Shown here: positions 17,700 through 25,727 of the stretch, piece by piece
Numbering within the stretch: the first letter of the stretch is position 1
Layout of the letters: every line of letters starts with the position of its first letter
Origin: an uncultured bacterium
GTDB lineage: Bacteria > Vulcanimicrobiota > Vulcanimicrobiia > Vulcanimicrobiales > Vulcanimicrobiaceae
Reading direction: 5' to 3'
DNA length: 61,629 bases
NCBI GenBank assembly: GCA_903829325.1
Contig: CAIKPM010000014.1
Span: 1-61,629, forward strand
Translations under genes and position numbers: made by a program
The notes under the pieces: model-generated
Databases searched by the model: none
What the model saw: the letters and a program-made list of their open reading frames with translations, nothing else
Told to the model about the DNA's origin: nothing

Positions 17700-17924
17700 A
17701 TGCCGCGCACCGTGGTATATGGATATTATTGCGAAGACTGTGCTGAAGGTGTGTGGCCTGCGACAACGCGCATGGAGCTAAAATGGCTTCGGGACCGCGA
17801 GCGGTTAGTGCGGGAGGTCGCGAGTCATCTTGCTGGCGGGGTTGACTCTTGGATGGAAGAAGGCTTGACGTTTCTCTATGAGCATAGCGGGCATAGTCTC
17901 ATGATTCGTGAGCGTAATCGCTAG
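17700..17924 (+). CDS. Hypothetical protein, 74 aa
   Basis: Not recognised. A small soluble protein starting MPRTVVYGYYCEDCAEGVWP, with a single CxxC near the N-terminus that could bind metal, then a charged amphipathic helix (ELKWLRDRERLVREVASHL). It lies 30 bp after the receptor gene on the same strand and may be co-transcribed with it. It converges on the LysM gene. Confidence 0.45.
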   Translation: MPRTVVYGYYCEDCAEGVWPATTRMELKWLRDRERLVREVASHLAGGVDSWMEEGLTFLYEHSGHSLMIRERNR

Positions 17925-17934
17925 CCGTATCTCT

Positions 17935-18234
17935 TTAACGTGGAATGCGCAGGCGTTGGCCGGCGATCAGTTGGGCGTTTGCAAGATGGTTGGTACTGAT
18001 GATGCGGTCGATCAATGCATCGCGTTCACTTGCACCAGTCGCTTGGCGAGCAGCGATGGACCACACGGTATCGCCTGATGCCACGGTGATGCTGTAGCTA
18101 CGGTGGAGGGTTGCGGCATCGGCGTGTAGCGACGGGATGAGTGGGAGCCACGTCAGGAGGCTGAAGCCGGCAAAGATGAAGATCGGCATCAGTCGGAGCC
18201 GGCGGCGGGGTGAAACGCATGGGGAAATTCTCAT
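17935..18234 (-). CDS. LysM-domain SOS protein, YneA-like cell-division suppressor
   Basis: A 99-residue protein with an N-terminal membrane anchor or signal (about residues 14-37) and one C-terminal LysM peptidoglycan-binding domain (about 49-98, SGDTVWSIAARQATG to LIAGQRLRIPR). It is divergent from lexA with two LexA boxes in between, the same arrangement as yneA-lexA in Bacillus, where YneA delays septation during DNA damage. The function is inferred from size, domain and context; sequence identity to YneA was not tested. Confidence 0.75.
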   Translation of the reverse strand: MRISPCVSPRRRLRLMPIFIFAGFSLLTWLPLIPSLHADAATLHRSYSITVASGDTVWSIAARQATGASERDALIDRIISTNHLANAQLIAGQRLRIPR

Positions 18235-18252
18235 CGTAAGGCAACCTTTCTG

Positions 18253-18266
18253 CGAACGTGTGTTCG
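18253..18266. promoter_or_regulatory. LexA (SOS) box 1, perfect
   Basis: CGAAC-GTGT-GTTCG, a perfect match to the Gram-positive LexA operator CGAAC-N4-GTTCG. It lies just downstream of the predicted start of the LysM gene transcript and would block it until RecA* triggers LexA cleavage. Confidence 0.88.
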
Positions 18267-18276
18267 ATTTTTGTTC

Positions 18277-18306
18277 AGCTTACTTGAGGGATGTGGTCTT
18301 TGTCAA
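18277..18306 (-). promoter_or_regulatory. Promoter of the LysM gene
   Basis: On the minus strand TTGACA (complement of 18301-18306), 18-bp spacer and TAAGCT (complement of 18277-18282). Its start site would fall near 18270, next to LexA box 1. Confidence 0.6.
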
Positions 18307-18315
18307 GAGTTTTTA

Positions 18316-18329
18316 CGAACACGTGTTTG
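18316..18329. promoter_or_regulatory. LexA (SOS) box 2
   Basis: CGAAC-ACGT-GTTTG, one mismatch from the consensus. It overlaps the likely -35 region of lexA (TTTGCT 18326-18331, TAGGCT 18350-18355), which fits autorepression of lexA. Confidence 0.82.
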
Positions 18330-18404
18330 CTTTTTCTGAATGCGTATGGTAGGCTCAGGATAGTTCGAGTCTATCGGGCTATTGCGTGCAGATGAGGAGG
18401 CGGT

Positions 18405-19031
18405 GTGCCATCCAAGGACGAGACGACCGAGCGTCAACGACATATTTTGGAAGTGATTCACACCTTTACCGCCGACCATGGCTACCCACCATCGGTGCGA
18501 GAAATCGGCGAGCGGGTCGGCTTATCATCGTCTTCGACCGTCCAGTCGCATCTGCGGACCTTGGAGCGTCGAGGCCTGATCTCGCGTGATCCCACGAAGC
18601 CGCGTGCGCTGGTTGCGCTCGACGGCCCGGTGCGCACACCCGCCCCACCCCAGCATGAATATGCCGTTTTGCCAATCGTGGGGCGTGTTGCCGCAGGTAT
18701 TCCGATTACGGCTCAGGAGAATATCGAGGGCGAATACGTCGTGCCGCCCGAGTTCGCGCGCGTGCTCGGAGCTTTCTTACTGCGGGTTGTGGGCGACTCG
18801 ATGATTAATGCGGCAATACTCGATGGGGATTTACTCGTTGTGCATCCGCAACCACAAGCCGATAACGGTGATATTGTGGTTGCTTTGTTAGAAGACGAAG
18901 CAACCGTAAAGCGATTTTATCGTGAGTCCGGGCGGATTCGTTTGCAACCCGAAAATTCGACGATGCAACCAATTTATGCTGATACGATTACAATTGTTGG
19001 CAAAGTGAAGGGAGTCATCCGCTGTCTCTAG
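18405..19031 (+). CDS. lexA: LexA repressor
   Basis: A 208-residue SOS repressor. It has an N-terminal winged helix (about 8-65, HGYPPSVREIGERVGLSSSS), a cleavage site A97-G98 (RVAAGIPI), catalytic S132 in GDSM and K169 in ATVKRF. GTG 18405 has a strong Shine-Dalgarno (GAGGAGG at 18394-18400). Binding to the two CGAAC boxes upstream and self-cleavage with RecA* are known for the family. A YnbB-like gene follows and overlaps, as in many Firmicutes. Confidence 0.97.
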   Translation: MPSKDETTERQRHILEVIHTFTADHGYPPSVREIGERVGLSSSSTVQSHLRTLERRGLISRDPTKPRALVALDGPVRTPAPPQHEYAVLPIVGRVAAGIPITAQENIEGEYVVPPEFARVLGAFLLRVVGDSMINAAILDGDLLVVHPQPQADNGDIVVALLEDEATVKRFYRESGRIRLQPENSTMQPIYADTITIVGKVKGVIRCL

Positions 19032-20314
19032 AGCCTCTGATCAAACTGGCTGCGGCTCAGCTGCCTGCCCATACGAAGTTTGCGGAGCCGGTGCTTCGAG
19101 CTGCGCGCCAAGTGGCCGACTCTTTGCTCGCGACAGAACGCGAAAGCACTTTACGTGCGGCCGCTTGTGCGAAGGTCTATGGGGCATTTTTGCGCGAGGG
19201 AATTGCCGAGTTCGAATTAGCTGGCACCAGCGGATACGGTTATCATGATGCGGCACGAGAACACTACGAAGCACTAATTGCCCGCCTCTATTCTGCCGAG
19301 CGTGCCTTAGCTCGGATGACGATTGTCAGCGGCACACATGCAATTGTGCTTGCGCTCGCGGCTTTGACGAGCCCTGGTGGGCGTATTCTTGTTGCAACGG
19401 GGCGTCCGTACGATACGCTCCATAATGCTCTATCCCAGGCTCCTGGTTCGTTAGTAGATCACGGGATCGTTTATGATGAGGTTGCTCTAGACCAGGCGGG
19501 GCGCGTGGATTTCGCTGGAGTTACATCTGCTCTACAAGACTCGACTAGGCCAGCCGTCCAGGTTGTGTTCGTGCAACGTTCCCGTGGTTATGCACCACGG
19601 CCCTCGTTGGGTATTGCTGATATTGCCGCATTGGTTACAAGCATCCGTGCGGTTGCCCCGCATGCGATTATCGCGGTCGATAATTGCTATTGTGAATTGG
19701 TCGAAGAGCAAGAGCCAATTGAGGTTGGTGCTGATCTGGTGATGGGCTCGTTAATTAAAAATCTTGGCGGTGGTCTCGCACCCACTGGCGGTTATGTTGC
19801 TGGTCGCGCTGAGTATATCGAGCGAGTTGCGACGCGATTATATGCCCCAGGCTTGGGTGACGCCTTGGGGCCAACCTTAGGTTTAGGTCGTTTATTTTTT
19901 CAGGGCTTGTTTATGGCGCCCACCGTTGTCTGGGAAGCGATTCGTGGCCTCAATTTTGCTGCGGCGCTTTATGCGCAATTAGGCTTTCGAGTTGACCCTT
20001 TGCCGCATGCGCCTCGTCGGGACATTGTGCAAGCGATTCGTCTCGGTTCGTTGGCGCAACTCGAACACTTTGCGCAAGCCTTGCAACCGGCTTTACCAAT
20101 TAACGCACGCTACCGTCCTGAAGCTGGGCCGGTTCCAGGCTATAGAGATCAAGTGATTATGTCTAGTGGTTCGTTTATTGGTGGCGCGACGATTGAGCTA
20201 TCGTGTGATGCGCCGCTGCGTGCACCATACGAAATGTATCTCCAGGGCGGCCTCAGCGCTGAGCATGTTGTTGTTGGCGCCTTGCTGACGGCTCAATCAC
20301 TTGGAAAAGAGTAG
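19022..20314 (+). CDS. YnbB-like PLP enzyme (aluminium-resistance/methionine gamma-lyase family), probable CTG start
   Basis: A fold-type I PLP-dependent enzyme related to cystathionine gamma-synthases, of the family found beside lexA and hfq in Firmicutes. Seen are the GTSGYGYHD N-terminal motif, the VSGTHAIVLAL PLP-phosphate region, DNCYCELVE and the PLP lysine in GSLIKNLGG. The first canonical start is GTG 19091, yet family-like sequence (LIKLAAAQLPAHTKFAEPV) starts upstream. AAGGGAG at 19008-19014 lies 7 nt before CTG 19022, which would give MSLEPLIKLAA and a 10-bp overlap with lexA. The substrate of this subfamily is not certain. Confidence 0.88.
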   Translation: MSLEPLIKLAAAQLPAHTKFAEPVLRAARQVADSLLATERESTLRAAACAKVYGAFLREGIAEFELAGTSGYGYHDAAREHYEALIARLYSAERALARMTIVSGTHAIVLALAALTSPGGRILVATGRPYDTLHNALSQAPGSLVDHGIVYDEVALDQAGRVDFAGVTSALQDSTRPAVQVVFVQRSRGYAPRPSLGIADIAALVTSIRAVAPHAIIAVDNCYCELVEEQEPIEVGADLVMGSLIKNLGGGLAPTGGYVAGRAEYIERVATRLYAPGLGDALGPTLGLGRLFFQGLFMAPTVVWEAIRGLNFAAALYAQLGFRVDPLPHAPRRDIVQAIRLGSLAQLEHFAQALQPALPINARYRPEAGPVPGYRDQVIMSSGSFIGGATIELSCDAPLRAPYEMYLQGGLSAEHVVVGALLTAQSLGKE

Positions 20315-20376
20315 CCAGCTAGTTCCTTGTCGTACCACACGATGCCAGGTGCTGGATCTGGGAGAGGAGCGACTTC

Positions 20377-20739
20377 GTGTCGGGAACTGCAAAACAACCT
20401 GTAAACGAAAAACGTGAATATGTTCGCACTGCGGTGGCCTTGGCTGCTGAATACGGGCTAGTTTCGGACGCTACCAAAAGCTGTGGCGAAATTGTGAATC
20501 TTGGCGGCGGCGGCGTGCGTTTGGCCAGCGCCGAAGATATCCCGGTCGGTTCTATTGTAGAGTTACGCTTTGCACTACAGCCCAACGAGCCAGCAATGCT
20601 CGCGCGCGGAAAAGTGGTCCTATCATTTTTTGAAGGGGCAAACTCGCGCTTTGCGCACGGGATTGCTTTTACGCAAATTGCCCCCGATGATCAGCAAAAG
20701 ATTATTGCTTTTGTTGCGCAGCAGACCGCAGCCGCTTAG
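20377..20739 (+). CDS. PilZ-domain c-di-GMP-binding protein
   Basis: A 120-residue stand-alone PilZ domain. The family c-di-GMP motif RxxxR is approximated by KREYVRTAV near residue 12, and the D/NxSxxG motif by VNLGGGGVR around residue 46. The second motif is therefore degenerate (Gly in place of Ser), so ligand binding is uncertain. GTG 20377 has the purine-rich GGGAGAGGAG upstream. The gene converges with the small gene at 20736. Confidence 0.8.
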   Translation: MSGTAKQPVNEKREYVRTAVALAAEYGLVSDATKSCGEIVNLGGGGVRLASAEDIPVGSIVELRFALQPNEPAMLARGKVVLSFFEGANSRFAHGIAFTQIAPDDQQKIIAFVAQQTAAA

Positions 20740-20954
20740 GCGCTGCTACCGCCGCCGCTGAGGAATCCATAAAAGAAATACTGATTGCCATCAGCGGTGG
20801 TAATCGTAATGCGGGTGTCGCCCATTTGCGCACCCGTAATTTTTTTGCCAATCATGGTGTTGAGGATCTCTTGGGCCTCCGCAAACTCGGCGGCGCGCAG
20901 TGCGTCTGAGTCAACATCTATGAGCTCGAGCAGTTCTTCGACTCGGTTTTTCAT
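20736..20954 (-). CDS. Hypothetical protein, 72 aa
   Basis: Not recognised. An acidic N-terminal helix (VEELLELIDVDSDALRAAEF) precedes a small beta-rich segment (GDTRITITTADGNQYFFYGF) ending in GGGSS. Its 3' end overlaps the PilZ gene by 4 bp, and its start lies 32 bp from the divergent FHA-PanC gene, so the two may share regulation. Confidence 0.55.
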   Translation of the reverse strand: MKNRVEELLELIDVDSDALRAAEFAEAQEILNTMIGKKITGAQMGDTRITITTADGNQYFFYGFLSGGGSSA

Positions 20955-20977
20955 CCGTACGGCCTCATCTCCACGTC

Positions 20978-21017
20978 GGGGTTTCCATGGGCTTCACCCT
21001 TGTAGGGGAGAAACCCC
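20978..21017 (+). promoter_or_regulatory. Inverted repeat around the FHA-PanC start codon
   Basis: GGGGTTT (20978-20984) can pair with AAACCCC (21011-21017), leaving ATG 20987 in the loop. If the transcript begins upstream, this hairpin would affect initiation. GTG 21041 (VYVLEIMSG) would be an alternative start beyond it. Confidence 0.35.
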
Positions 21018-22228
21018 TTGCTCGCGCTAATTTGGCCGGGGTGTACGTTCTGGAAATTATGAGCGGGCCGCTTGATGGAACGCGCTGGCCGTTTGAGCGC
21101 GAGATTACCATTGGCCGGGATGAGTCGCTTGCGCGGGCTTGTATTGCTTTTGATCGCTACCTTTCGCGTTCACACGCGCAATTGGAAGTGCTTGACGGAC
21201 GCTTGCATCTCCGCGACTTGACCAGTCGCAATGGTACAACCGTCGCGGGTGAAGTTGTGACCGATGAATACGTTGAGATCGGCCAGCGCTTTACCTGTGG
21301 CCGCACGAGCCTCTGTGTGCGCTACGAAAGTGCAGCGCAGAAAACCGCCTTGCTCGCCAATCCTGCGCTCGAGATCATTACCTCGAGTGCCGACATGCAT
21401 GCGCGCCGTCCGGTAGGCCCGATTGGATTTGTCCCGACGATGGGCGCCTTACATGCCGGGCATGTGGCACTCATCAAGCAGGCTCAGAGCGAGTGCGCCT
21501 CTGTTATCGTCTCGATTTTTGTGAACCCGTTGCAATTTGCCGCTGGGGAAGACTTTGATCGCTACCCACGCGATCCTGAGCGCGACGTGCAGGTGTTGAC
21601 CGAACACGGTGTGACCCAGCTTTTTGCTCCAGCGGTTGGCACTTTTTATGAAAGCGACTTTAGCACGAGTGTTGATGTTGGCTTATTGGGCGAAGTCTTT
21701 GAGGGCGCGCTTCGGCCGACCCATTTTCGCGGAGTGGCAACGGTTATTACCAAATTACTCAATGTTGTTCAGCCAACCCGGATATATCTTGGTCAAAAAG
21801 ATGCACAGCAGGTTGCTGTCCTCAAACGAGTGATTGCGGATCTTGAGATTCCCGTTGAGCTGGTCGTCGTGCCGACTGCAAGAGAGGCCGATGGGCTTGC
21901 TCGCTCGAGTCGGAATGTCTATCTCAATGCTGGCCAACGGCGCCGTGCGCCGATACTGCATGCGGTGTTGCAGACTACGGCAGATGCGTATCGTCAGGGT
22001 GCGACTCGTGAGCGTGCGTTGGCGCTTGGACATGAGTGTTATCTGCAGAGCGAAGGCTACGATGCTGTTCATGAGAGTTTGCAGTATCTCGAAATCGTGC
22101 ACGAGGCGACGTTCGAGCCTTTAGCAGAGGAAGATCGCAATCTTGAGCATGGTTTAGTGATTGGCTCGTTGTGGTTGGGCAAGGTGCGTTTGCTTGACAA
22201 TGTCCCCCTACGCCCACGCGCAGAATAA
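20987..22228 (+). CDS. panC: FHA domain-pantothenate synthetase fusion
   Basis: A single open frame of 413 residues. Residues about 18-112 form a forkhead-associated domain with the core motifs ITIGRDESL, YLSRSHAQLEV and LTSRNGTTVAGE, which in the family bind phosphothreonine. Residues about 128-413 form pantothenate synthetase, which joins pantoate and beta-alanine with ATP: FVPTMGALHAGH (HIGH motif), NPLQFAAGEDFDRYPR, IYLGQKDAQQV and READGLARSSRN (KMSKS-like). The usual PanC N-terminus (LEIITSSADMHAR) runs straight out of the FHA part with no Met, so it is a true fusion. coaBC and coaX follow. Phosphothreonine control of CoA synthesis is inference. Confidence 0.92.
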   Translation: MGFTLVGEKPLARANLAGVYVLEIMSGPLDGTRWPFEREITIGRDESLARACIAFDRYLSRSHAQLEVLDGRLHLRDLTSRNGTTVAGEVVTDEYVEIGQRFTCGRTSLCVRYESAAQKTALLANPALEIITSSADMHARRPVGPIGFVPTMGALHAGHVALIKQAQSECASVIVSIFVNPLQFAAGEDFDRYPRDPERDVQVLTEHGVTQLFAPAVGTFYESDFSTSVDVGLLGEVFEGALRPTHFRGVATVITKLLNVVQPTRIYLGQKDAQQVAVLKRVIADLEIPVELVVVPTAREADGLARSSRNVYLNAGQRRRAPILHAVLQTTADAYRQGATRERALALGHECYLQSEGYDAVHESLQYLEIVHEATFEPLAEEDRNLEHGLVIGSLWLGKVRLLDNVPLRPRAE

Positions 22229-22232
22229 ACAC

Positions 22233-23408
22233 ATGCGTATCGTACTCGGGGTTTGTGGCAGTGTCGCTGCATATAAGGCGTGCGGCTTGGTCAGTACGTT
22301 GGTGCAGCGTGGCGATGAAGTTGAGGTTATCCTTACCGCTGATGCGCAGCGTTTCGTTGCTCCTCTCAGCTTCGCCGCGCTAACCCGGCGTCCAGTCGCG
22401 TCCGACCTGTGGGATCAGCAGGTAGCTTTACAGCATATCGACTTGGTGCGGCGGGCGGATCTTTTGGTGATAGCCCCCGCGACCGCTCACATGATTGCGA
22501 AGCTAGCGTTGGGGCTCGCTGATGATCTGCTGAGCACAGCTGCGCTCGCCGCGACGATTCCGATGGTGCTAGCTCCGGCGATGAATAGTGCAATGTATGA
22601 GCACCCGGCAACTCAGGCGCATCTGGCGACACTACGCGGTCGAGGGGTACGCATCGTTGAGCCAGGGAGCGGGTTTTTGGCCGAGCGTGAACAGGGTGTT
22701 GGGCGCTTAGCGGAACAGGCCGACATTATCCAGATGATCGATGCTGCTCTGCAGCCTGTTCCAACAACCCGCTTATCGCGCGTGTTGATTACGGCAGGGC
22801 CAACGCGTGAGCCGCTTGATCCGGTGCGCTTTATTTCGAATGCGGCGACTGGAGAAACGGGCATTGCTTTAGCTCGTGTTGCCAAAGAACGTGGTGCGCA
22901 CGTACGGTTATTATTGGGGCCGACGAGCTTGCCCGTGCCTGCTGGTATCGATGTCGTGCGCGTTACGACAGCTGCCCAAATGTGGGATGCTGCTCTGTCT
23001 GCGGTAGAGTTTGCGCCGGAATTGGTTGTAGCTACTGCCGCGGTTGCTGATCACCGTCCTCGTGAGATTTCCGCGCATAAATTAAAAAAAGGGCGCGATA
23101 GTTTTGATTTGGTGGAATTTGTTCCGACCGAAGATATTGTGTTGGGGTTACGCCAGGCTCTCCCCGATGCGTTTGTCGTTGGTTTTGCCGCAGAAACCGA
23201 AGAACATCAAATTCATGCGACTCGTAAACTTGTCGCAAAAAACCTCGATGCGATTGTTGTCAACGATGTGCGCGATGGGCGCGGCTTTGGCCCAGTGGTA
23301 AATCATGCCGTGGTGCATTTCGCGGATGGGGCGAGTGTTGATTTTGGTCCCTTACCAAAAATGACTTTTGCTCAACGCTTTTTGGATGTGCTTGAGGAAC
23401 ATATCTAG
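22233..23408 (+). CDS. coaBC: Bifunctional phosphopantothenoylcysteine decarboxylase/synthetase
   Basis: Two steps of coenzyme A synthesis in one protein. The N-terminal CoaC flavoprotein domain has GVCGSVAAYKA, QHIDLVRRAD (active-site His) and PAMNSAMYEHP. The C-terminal CoaB domain has LITAGPTREPLDPVRFISN, ATAAVADHRP and the KLKKG phosphate motif. The frame is open from 22161, but ATG 22233 (MRIVLGVCGS), 4 bp after the panC stop, is the natural start. Middle gene of a panC-coaBC-coaX operon. Confidence 0.95.
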   Translation: MRIVLGVCGSVAAYKACGLVSTLVQRGDEVEVILTADAQRFVAPLSFAALTRRPVASDLWDQQVALQHIDLVRRADLLVIAPATAHMIAKLALGLADDLLSTAALAATIPMVLAPAMNSAMYEHPATQAHLATLRGRGVRIVEPGSGFLAEREQGVGRLAEQADIIQMIDAALQPVPTTRLSRVLITAGPTREPLDPVRFISNAATGETGIALARVAKERGAHVRLLLGPTSLPVPAGIDVVRVTTAAQMWDAALSAVEFAPELVVATAAVADHRPREISAHKLKKGRDSFDLVEFVPTEDIVLGLRQALPDAFVVGFAAETEEHQIHATRKLVAKNLDAIVVNDVRDGRGFGPVVNHAVVHFADGASVDFGPLPKMTFAQRFLDVLEEHI

Positions 23409-24194
23409 GTGGGGGCAGTCAGCTTATTATTGACGATTGATATTGGGAATACCGAAACAAAAATCGGTCTTTTTGCACAGCGTGTGCTCGTCCATACCTG
23501 GCGCTTGCAGACGAATCGCCAACGTACTGCCGACGAATATGTCATGACGATGGCGCAGTTTTTATTGCGCGCGCAGATTGAATTGACGCGGATCCGGGCG
23601 GTGGTTGTTGCGAGTGTTGTGCCGACGGTCAACCAAGTTGTGCAAGAAGCCTGCCGCTTGTTATTCGAGCAAGAACCCCATTTTTTTCGCCCGACTGAGC
23701 AAACGTTGATGCCGATTGCTACGGCGCATCCCGCCGAGGTCGGGGCTGATTTGGTGGCGGCTGCAATTGCTGCTCGGTACCGACGGGGAGCGCCGGTTAT
23801 CGTTATCACCTTCGGGACGGCGACGGCCTACGCGGCGGTTGGTGCCAGCGGCGCGTACTTAGGCGGTGCGATTGCCCCAGGGATTCAGATTGCGCTCGAT
23901 GCCTTAATTCAGCGTACCGCCAAATTGCCCCAAATCTCCCTCGAATCGCCCCCGAGCGCGATTGGGCGTACCACCGTCGAAGCGCTGCAATCAGGCTTAT
24001 TGTTCGGGGTGGTTGGCCAGACCGAAGGCATTGTTGCGCGGTTTCGTGCTGAGTTGGGAGCGCAGGCTCCCGTCGTCGCGAGCGGTGGTTTTGCGGCGAC
24101 GGTTGCGCAGCATACTGCCATCATCGATGAAGCTCTGCCTTACCTTGTGCTCGAGGGTCTTGCACACTACGCCGAAGCGAACGGAATCAGTTAG
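23409..24194 (+). CDS. coaX: Type III pantothenate kinase
   Basis: A 261-residue CoaX of the ASKHA fold: LLTIDIGNTETKIGLF (phosphate 1 motif), GADLVAAAIAARYR and TFGTATAYAAVGASGAYLGG, with GGAIAPGIQ following. It phosphorylates pantothenate made by PanC; the type III enzyme is not feedback-inhibited by CoA. GTG 23409 directly abuts the coaBC stop codon. It converges with the calpain-like gene 4 bp later. Confidence 0.95.
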   Translation: MGAVSLLLTIDIGNTETKIGLFAQRVLVHTWRLQTNRQRTADEYVMTMAQFLLRAQIELTRIRAVVVASVVPTVNQVVQEACRLLFEQEPHFFRPTEQTLMPIATAHPAEVGADLVAAAIAARYRRGAPVIVITFGTATAYAAVGASGAYLGGAIAPGIQIALDALIQRTAKLPQISLESPPSAIGRTTVEALQSGLLFGVVGQTEGIVARFRAELGAQAPVVASGGFAATVAQHTAIIDEALPYLVLEGLAHYAEANGIS

Positions 24195-24197
24195 GCC

Positions 24198-25550
24198 TCA
24201 CTGGATGGCGTTCGTTGTTGCTCCGGCGTTTTGATCGACGACGTAGTGGTAATCTGTCATGTTGTTTTGGAATTTATCTAAGGGCATACTGCAGGTTTGG
24301 CCTGAGTCCCACGGATTATTAAACTGTATCGTATTATTTGCTTTGTCAATTCCGATAACGCTGACGCAGTGACTTCCCCCATTCGGATTGATGGTATTTG
24401 TACCGGCGATATTCATGACCGAAGGAAGTGCGTTTGCGTTGATCGAGACCGTGACTGGTTTGCCAGAAGCGACCGCTGATTGAAAACCGCTGGTGAACCC
24501 CGGGGTACTCGCTGAGCCGTATACCGCCTTGGTGGTATCGCCGGTCAGTAGAGTCATCGCATTGCTGCTATTGACTTTATCTGACAACGCCATATGACCG
24601 TGGTCTTCACTCCATTGGTTCGCTGCGACTTCCAGGACTCGCGTGGTGGTGTCTCCTGAGCTAAAGAGCGGATTGCTGCCATTGCCGAGTTGCTGTTGCG
24701 ATACGTTGTATGTCTTATGATTTGGATCGCCAGGGAACGTGACCGAATACCCGCCGGACCCGTCTGAATGCACGAGGCTTGCGACTTGTGCGCCTTGGCC
24801 TTTACTCTGTAAGGCAGAAATTGCCCCGAGGAAGCCGCAGTCATTGGCTTGCGCGCCCTCTTCTGATGCGCCGATTGGCCCCGTCGCAGCCGATTTCGTT
24901 GTGCCCGACGTGCTTGCCTCAGCGGATGAACTTGCTTGCGTGGACGAGTTTGTCGGGGTAGACGATTGCGTAGTGCTAGATGAAGCTGTGGTATTTGATG
25001 ACTTCGCCCCACCCGACGTACTCGACGAACTGGTCGTAGTTGATGGGGATGTCGAAGCTGTGGCGGTATTTGAGCTTGCGTGCGTCGATGACTGTTGGCT
25101 GGGCGACGCTGTGTTCCAACCGCTTGGAGACGTATTGGCTGAGCTCTTGCTTGATTCAGATCTCAGGTGCGGGGCTGCAGGGGTGCTAGTCGCTGGCGAG
25201 GCTTCGGGTAATGGCGCGGATCCAGACCCGTTACCAGCACTGGGCGATGCACCACTGTTCGCGCCAGCATCGCTTGCGTCATCATCCGCATCGTCGGCAT
25301 TGCCACTCGCATTTGAGCTAGATTTCAGTTCTTGAGCGAGGATCTTGATCAACTCAGCCATGAGGTTTTCAATGAGTTTCATCTGTTGCTGAACTTGACT
25401 CGAGCCACTCCCAGCGTTAGCGCCGGAGGCAATGCTGTCAGCGTTCGGGGTTGCGCTATTGGCCGTGCCTAGCGCCCCTTGCCCATTAGCATAGAGACCC
25501 GAGGTCGGCAAAGCTTGAAATAGGCCCTGGGTAACACCAGAAATATTCAT
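24198..25550 (-). CDS. Calpain-like cysteine protease with harpin-like N-terminus and Ser/Thr-rich linker
   Basis: 450 residues in three parts. Residues 1-78 are Gly/Ser/Ala/Asn-rich and end in an amphipathic helix (QQMKLIENLMAELIKILAQE), reminiscent of harpins and other type III-exported proteins. Residues 79-225 are a low-complexity Ser/Thr/Ala linker. Residues 226-437 look like a papain-fold, calpain (C2)-type domain: Q234 and C238 in AQANDCGFLGAISAL, H394 in GSHCVSVIGID, and N412 in FNNPWDSG. All catalytic positions appear present. There is no signal peptide. Export and protease activity are inferred; the C2 match is by motif only. Confidence 0.65.
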   Translation of the reverse strand: MNISGVTQGLFQALPTSGLYANGQGALGTANSATPNADSIASGANAGSGSSQVQQQMKLIENLMAELIKILAQELKSSSNASGNADDADDDASDAGANSGASPSAGNGSGSAPLPEASPATSTPAAPHLRSESSKSSANTSPSGWNTASPSQQSSTHASSNTATASTSPSTTTSSSSTSGGAKSSNTTASSSTTQSSTPTNSSTQASSSAEASTSGTTKSAATGPIGASEEGAQANDCGFLGAISALQSKGQGAQVASLVHSDGSGGYSVTFPGDPNHKTYNVSQQQLGNGSNPLFSSGDTTTRVLEVAANQWSEDHGHMALSDKVNSSNAMTLLTGDTTKAVYGSASTPGFTSGFQSAVASGKPVTVSINANALPSVMNIAGTNTINPNGGSHCVSVIGIDKANNTIQFNNPWDSGQTCSMPLDKFQNNMTDYHYVVDQNAGATTNAIQ

Positions 25551-25662
25551 TGATCATTGAGCCTAAAGAGATTAAAGAAAAAATAGAGTATGCGAATGAA
25601 AGGTCAGCAAATTTACGCTGGTCAGTATATTCTCTTCGCCGCATCGGTTCTCATTGGAAAAG

Positions 25663-25701
25663 AGACCAAAGCCTCTGCTCGACGAGCAGAGGCTTTGGTC
25701 T
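25663..25701 (-). terminator. Long hairpin terminator after the icd-like gene
   Basis: An 18-bp perfect inverted repeat: the left arm 25663-25680 begins AGACCAAAGC, the right arm is 25684-25701, and the loop is 3 nt. On the minus strand the stem is followed by CTTTTCC, a modest U-rich tract. It lies 27 bp beyond the stop of the minus-strand gene, so it most likely ends that transcript; the plus strand lacks a T tract. Confidence 0.7.
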
Positions 25702-25727
25702 TGTGGTTGTGCGGAGGCGAGCTTGGG

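Noticed and set aside
24739-25335. Plus-strand open frame rich in Val/Asp/Ala
   Set aside because: It is the mirror of the Ser/Thr-rich linker of the calpain-like gene; low complexity explains the lack of stops.
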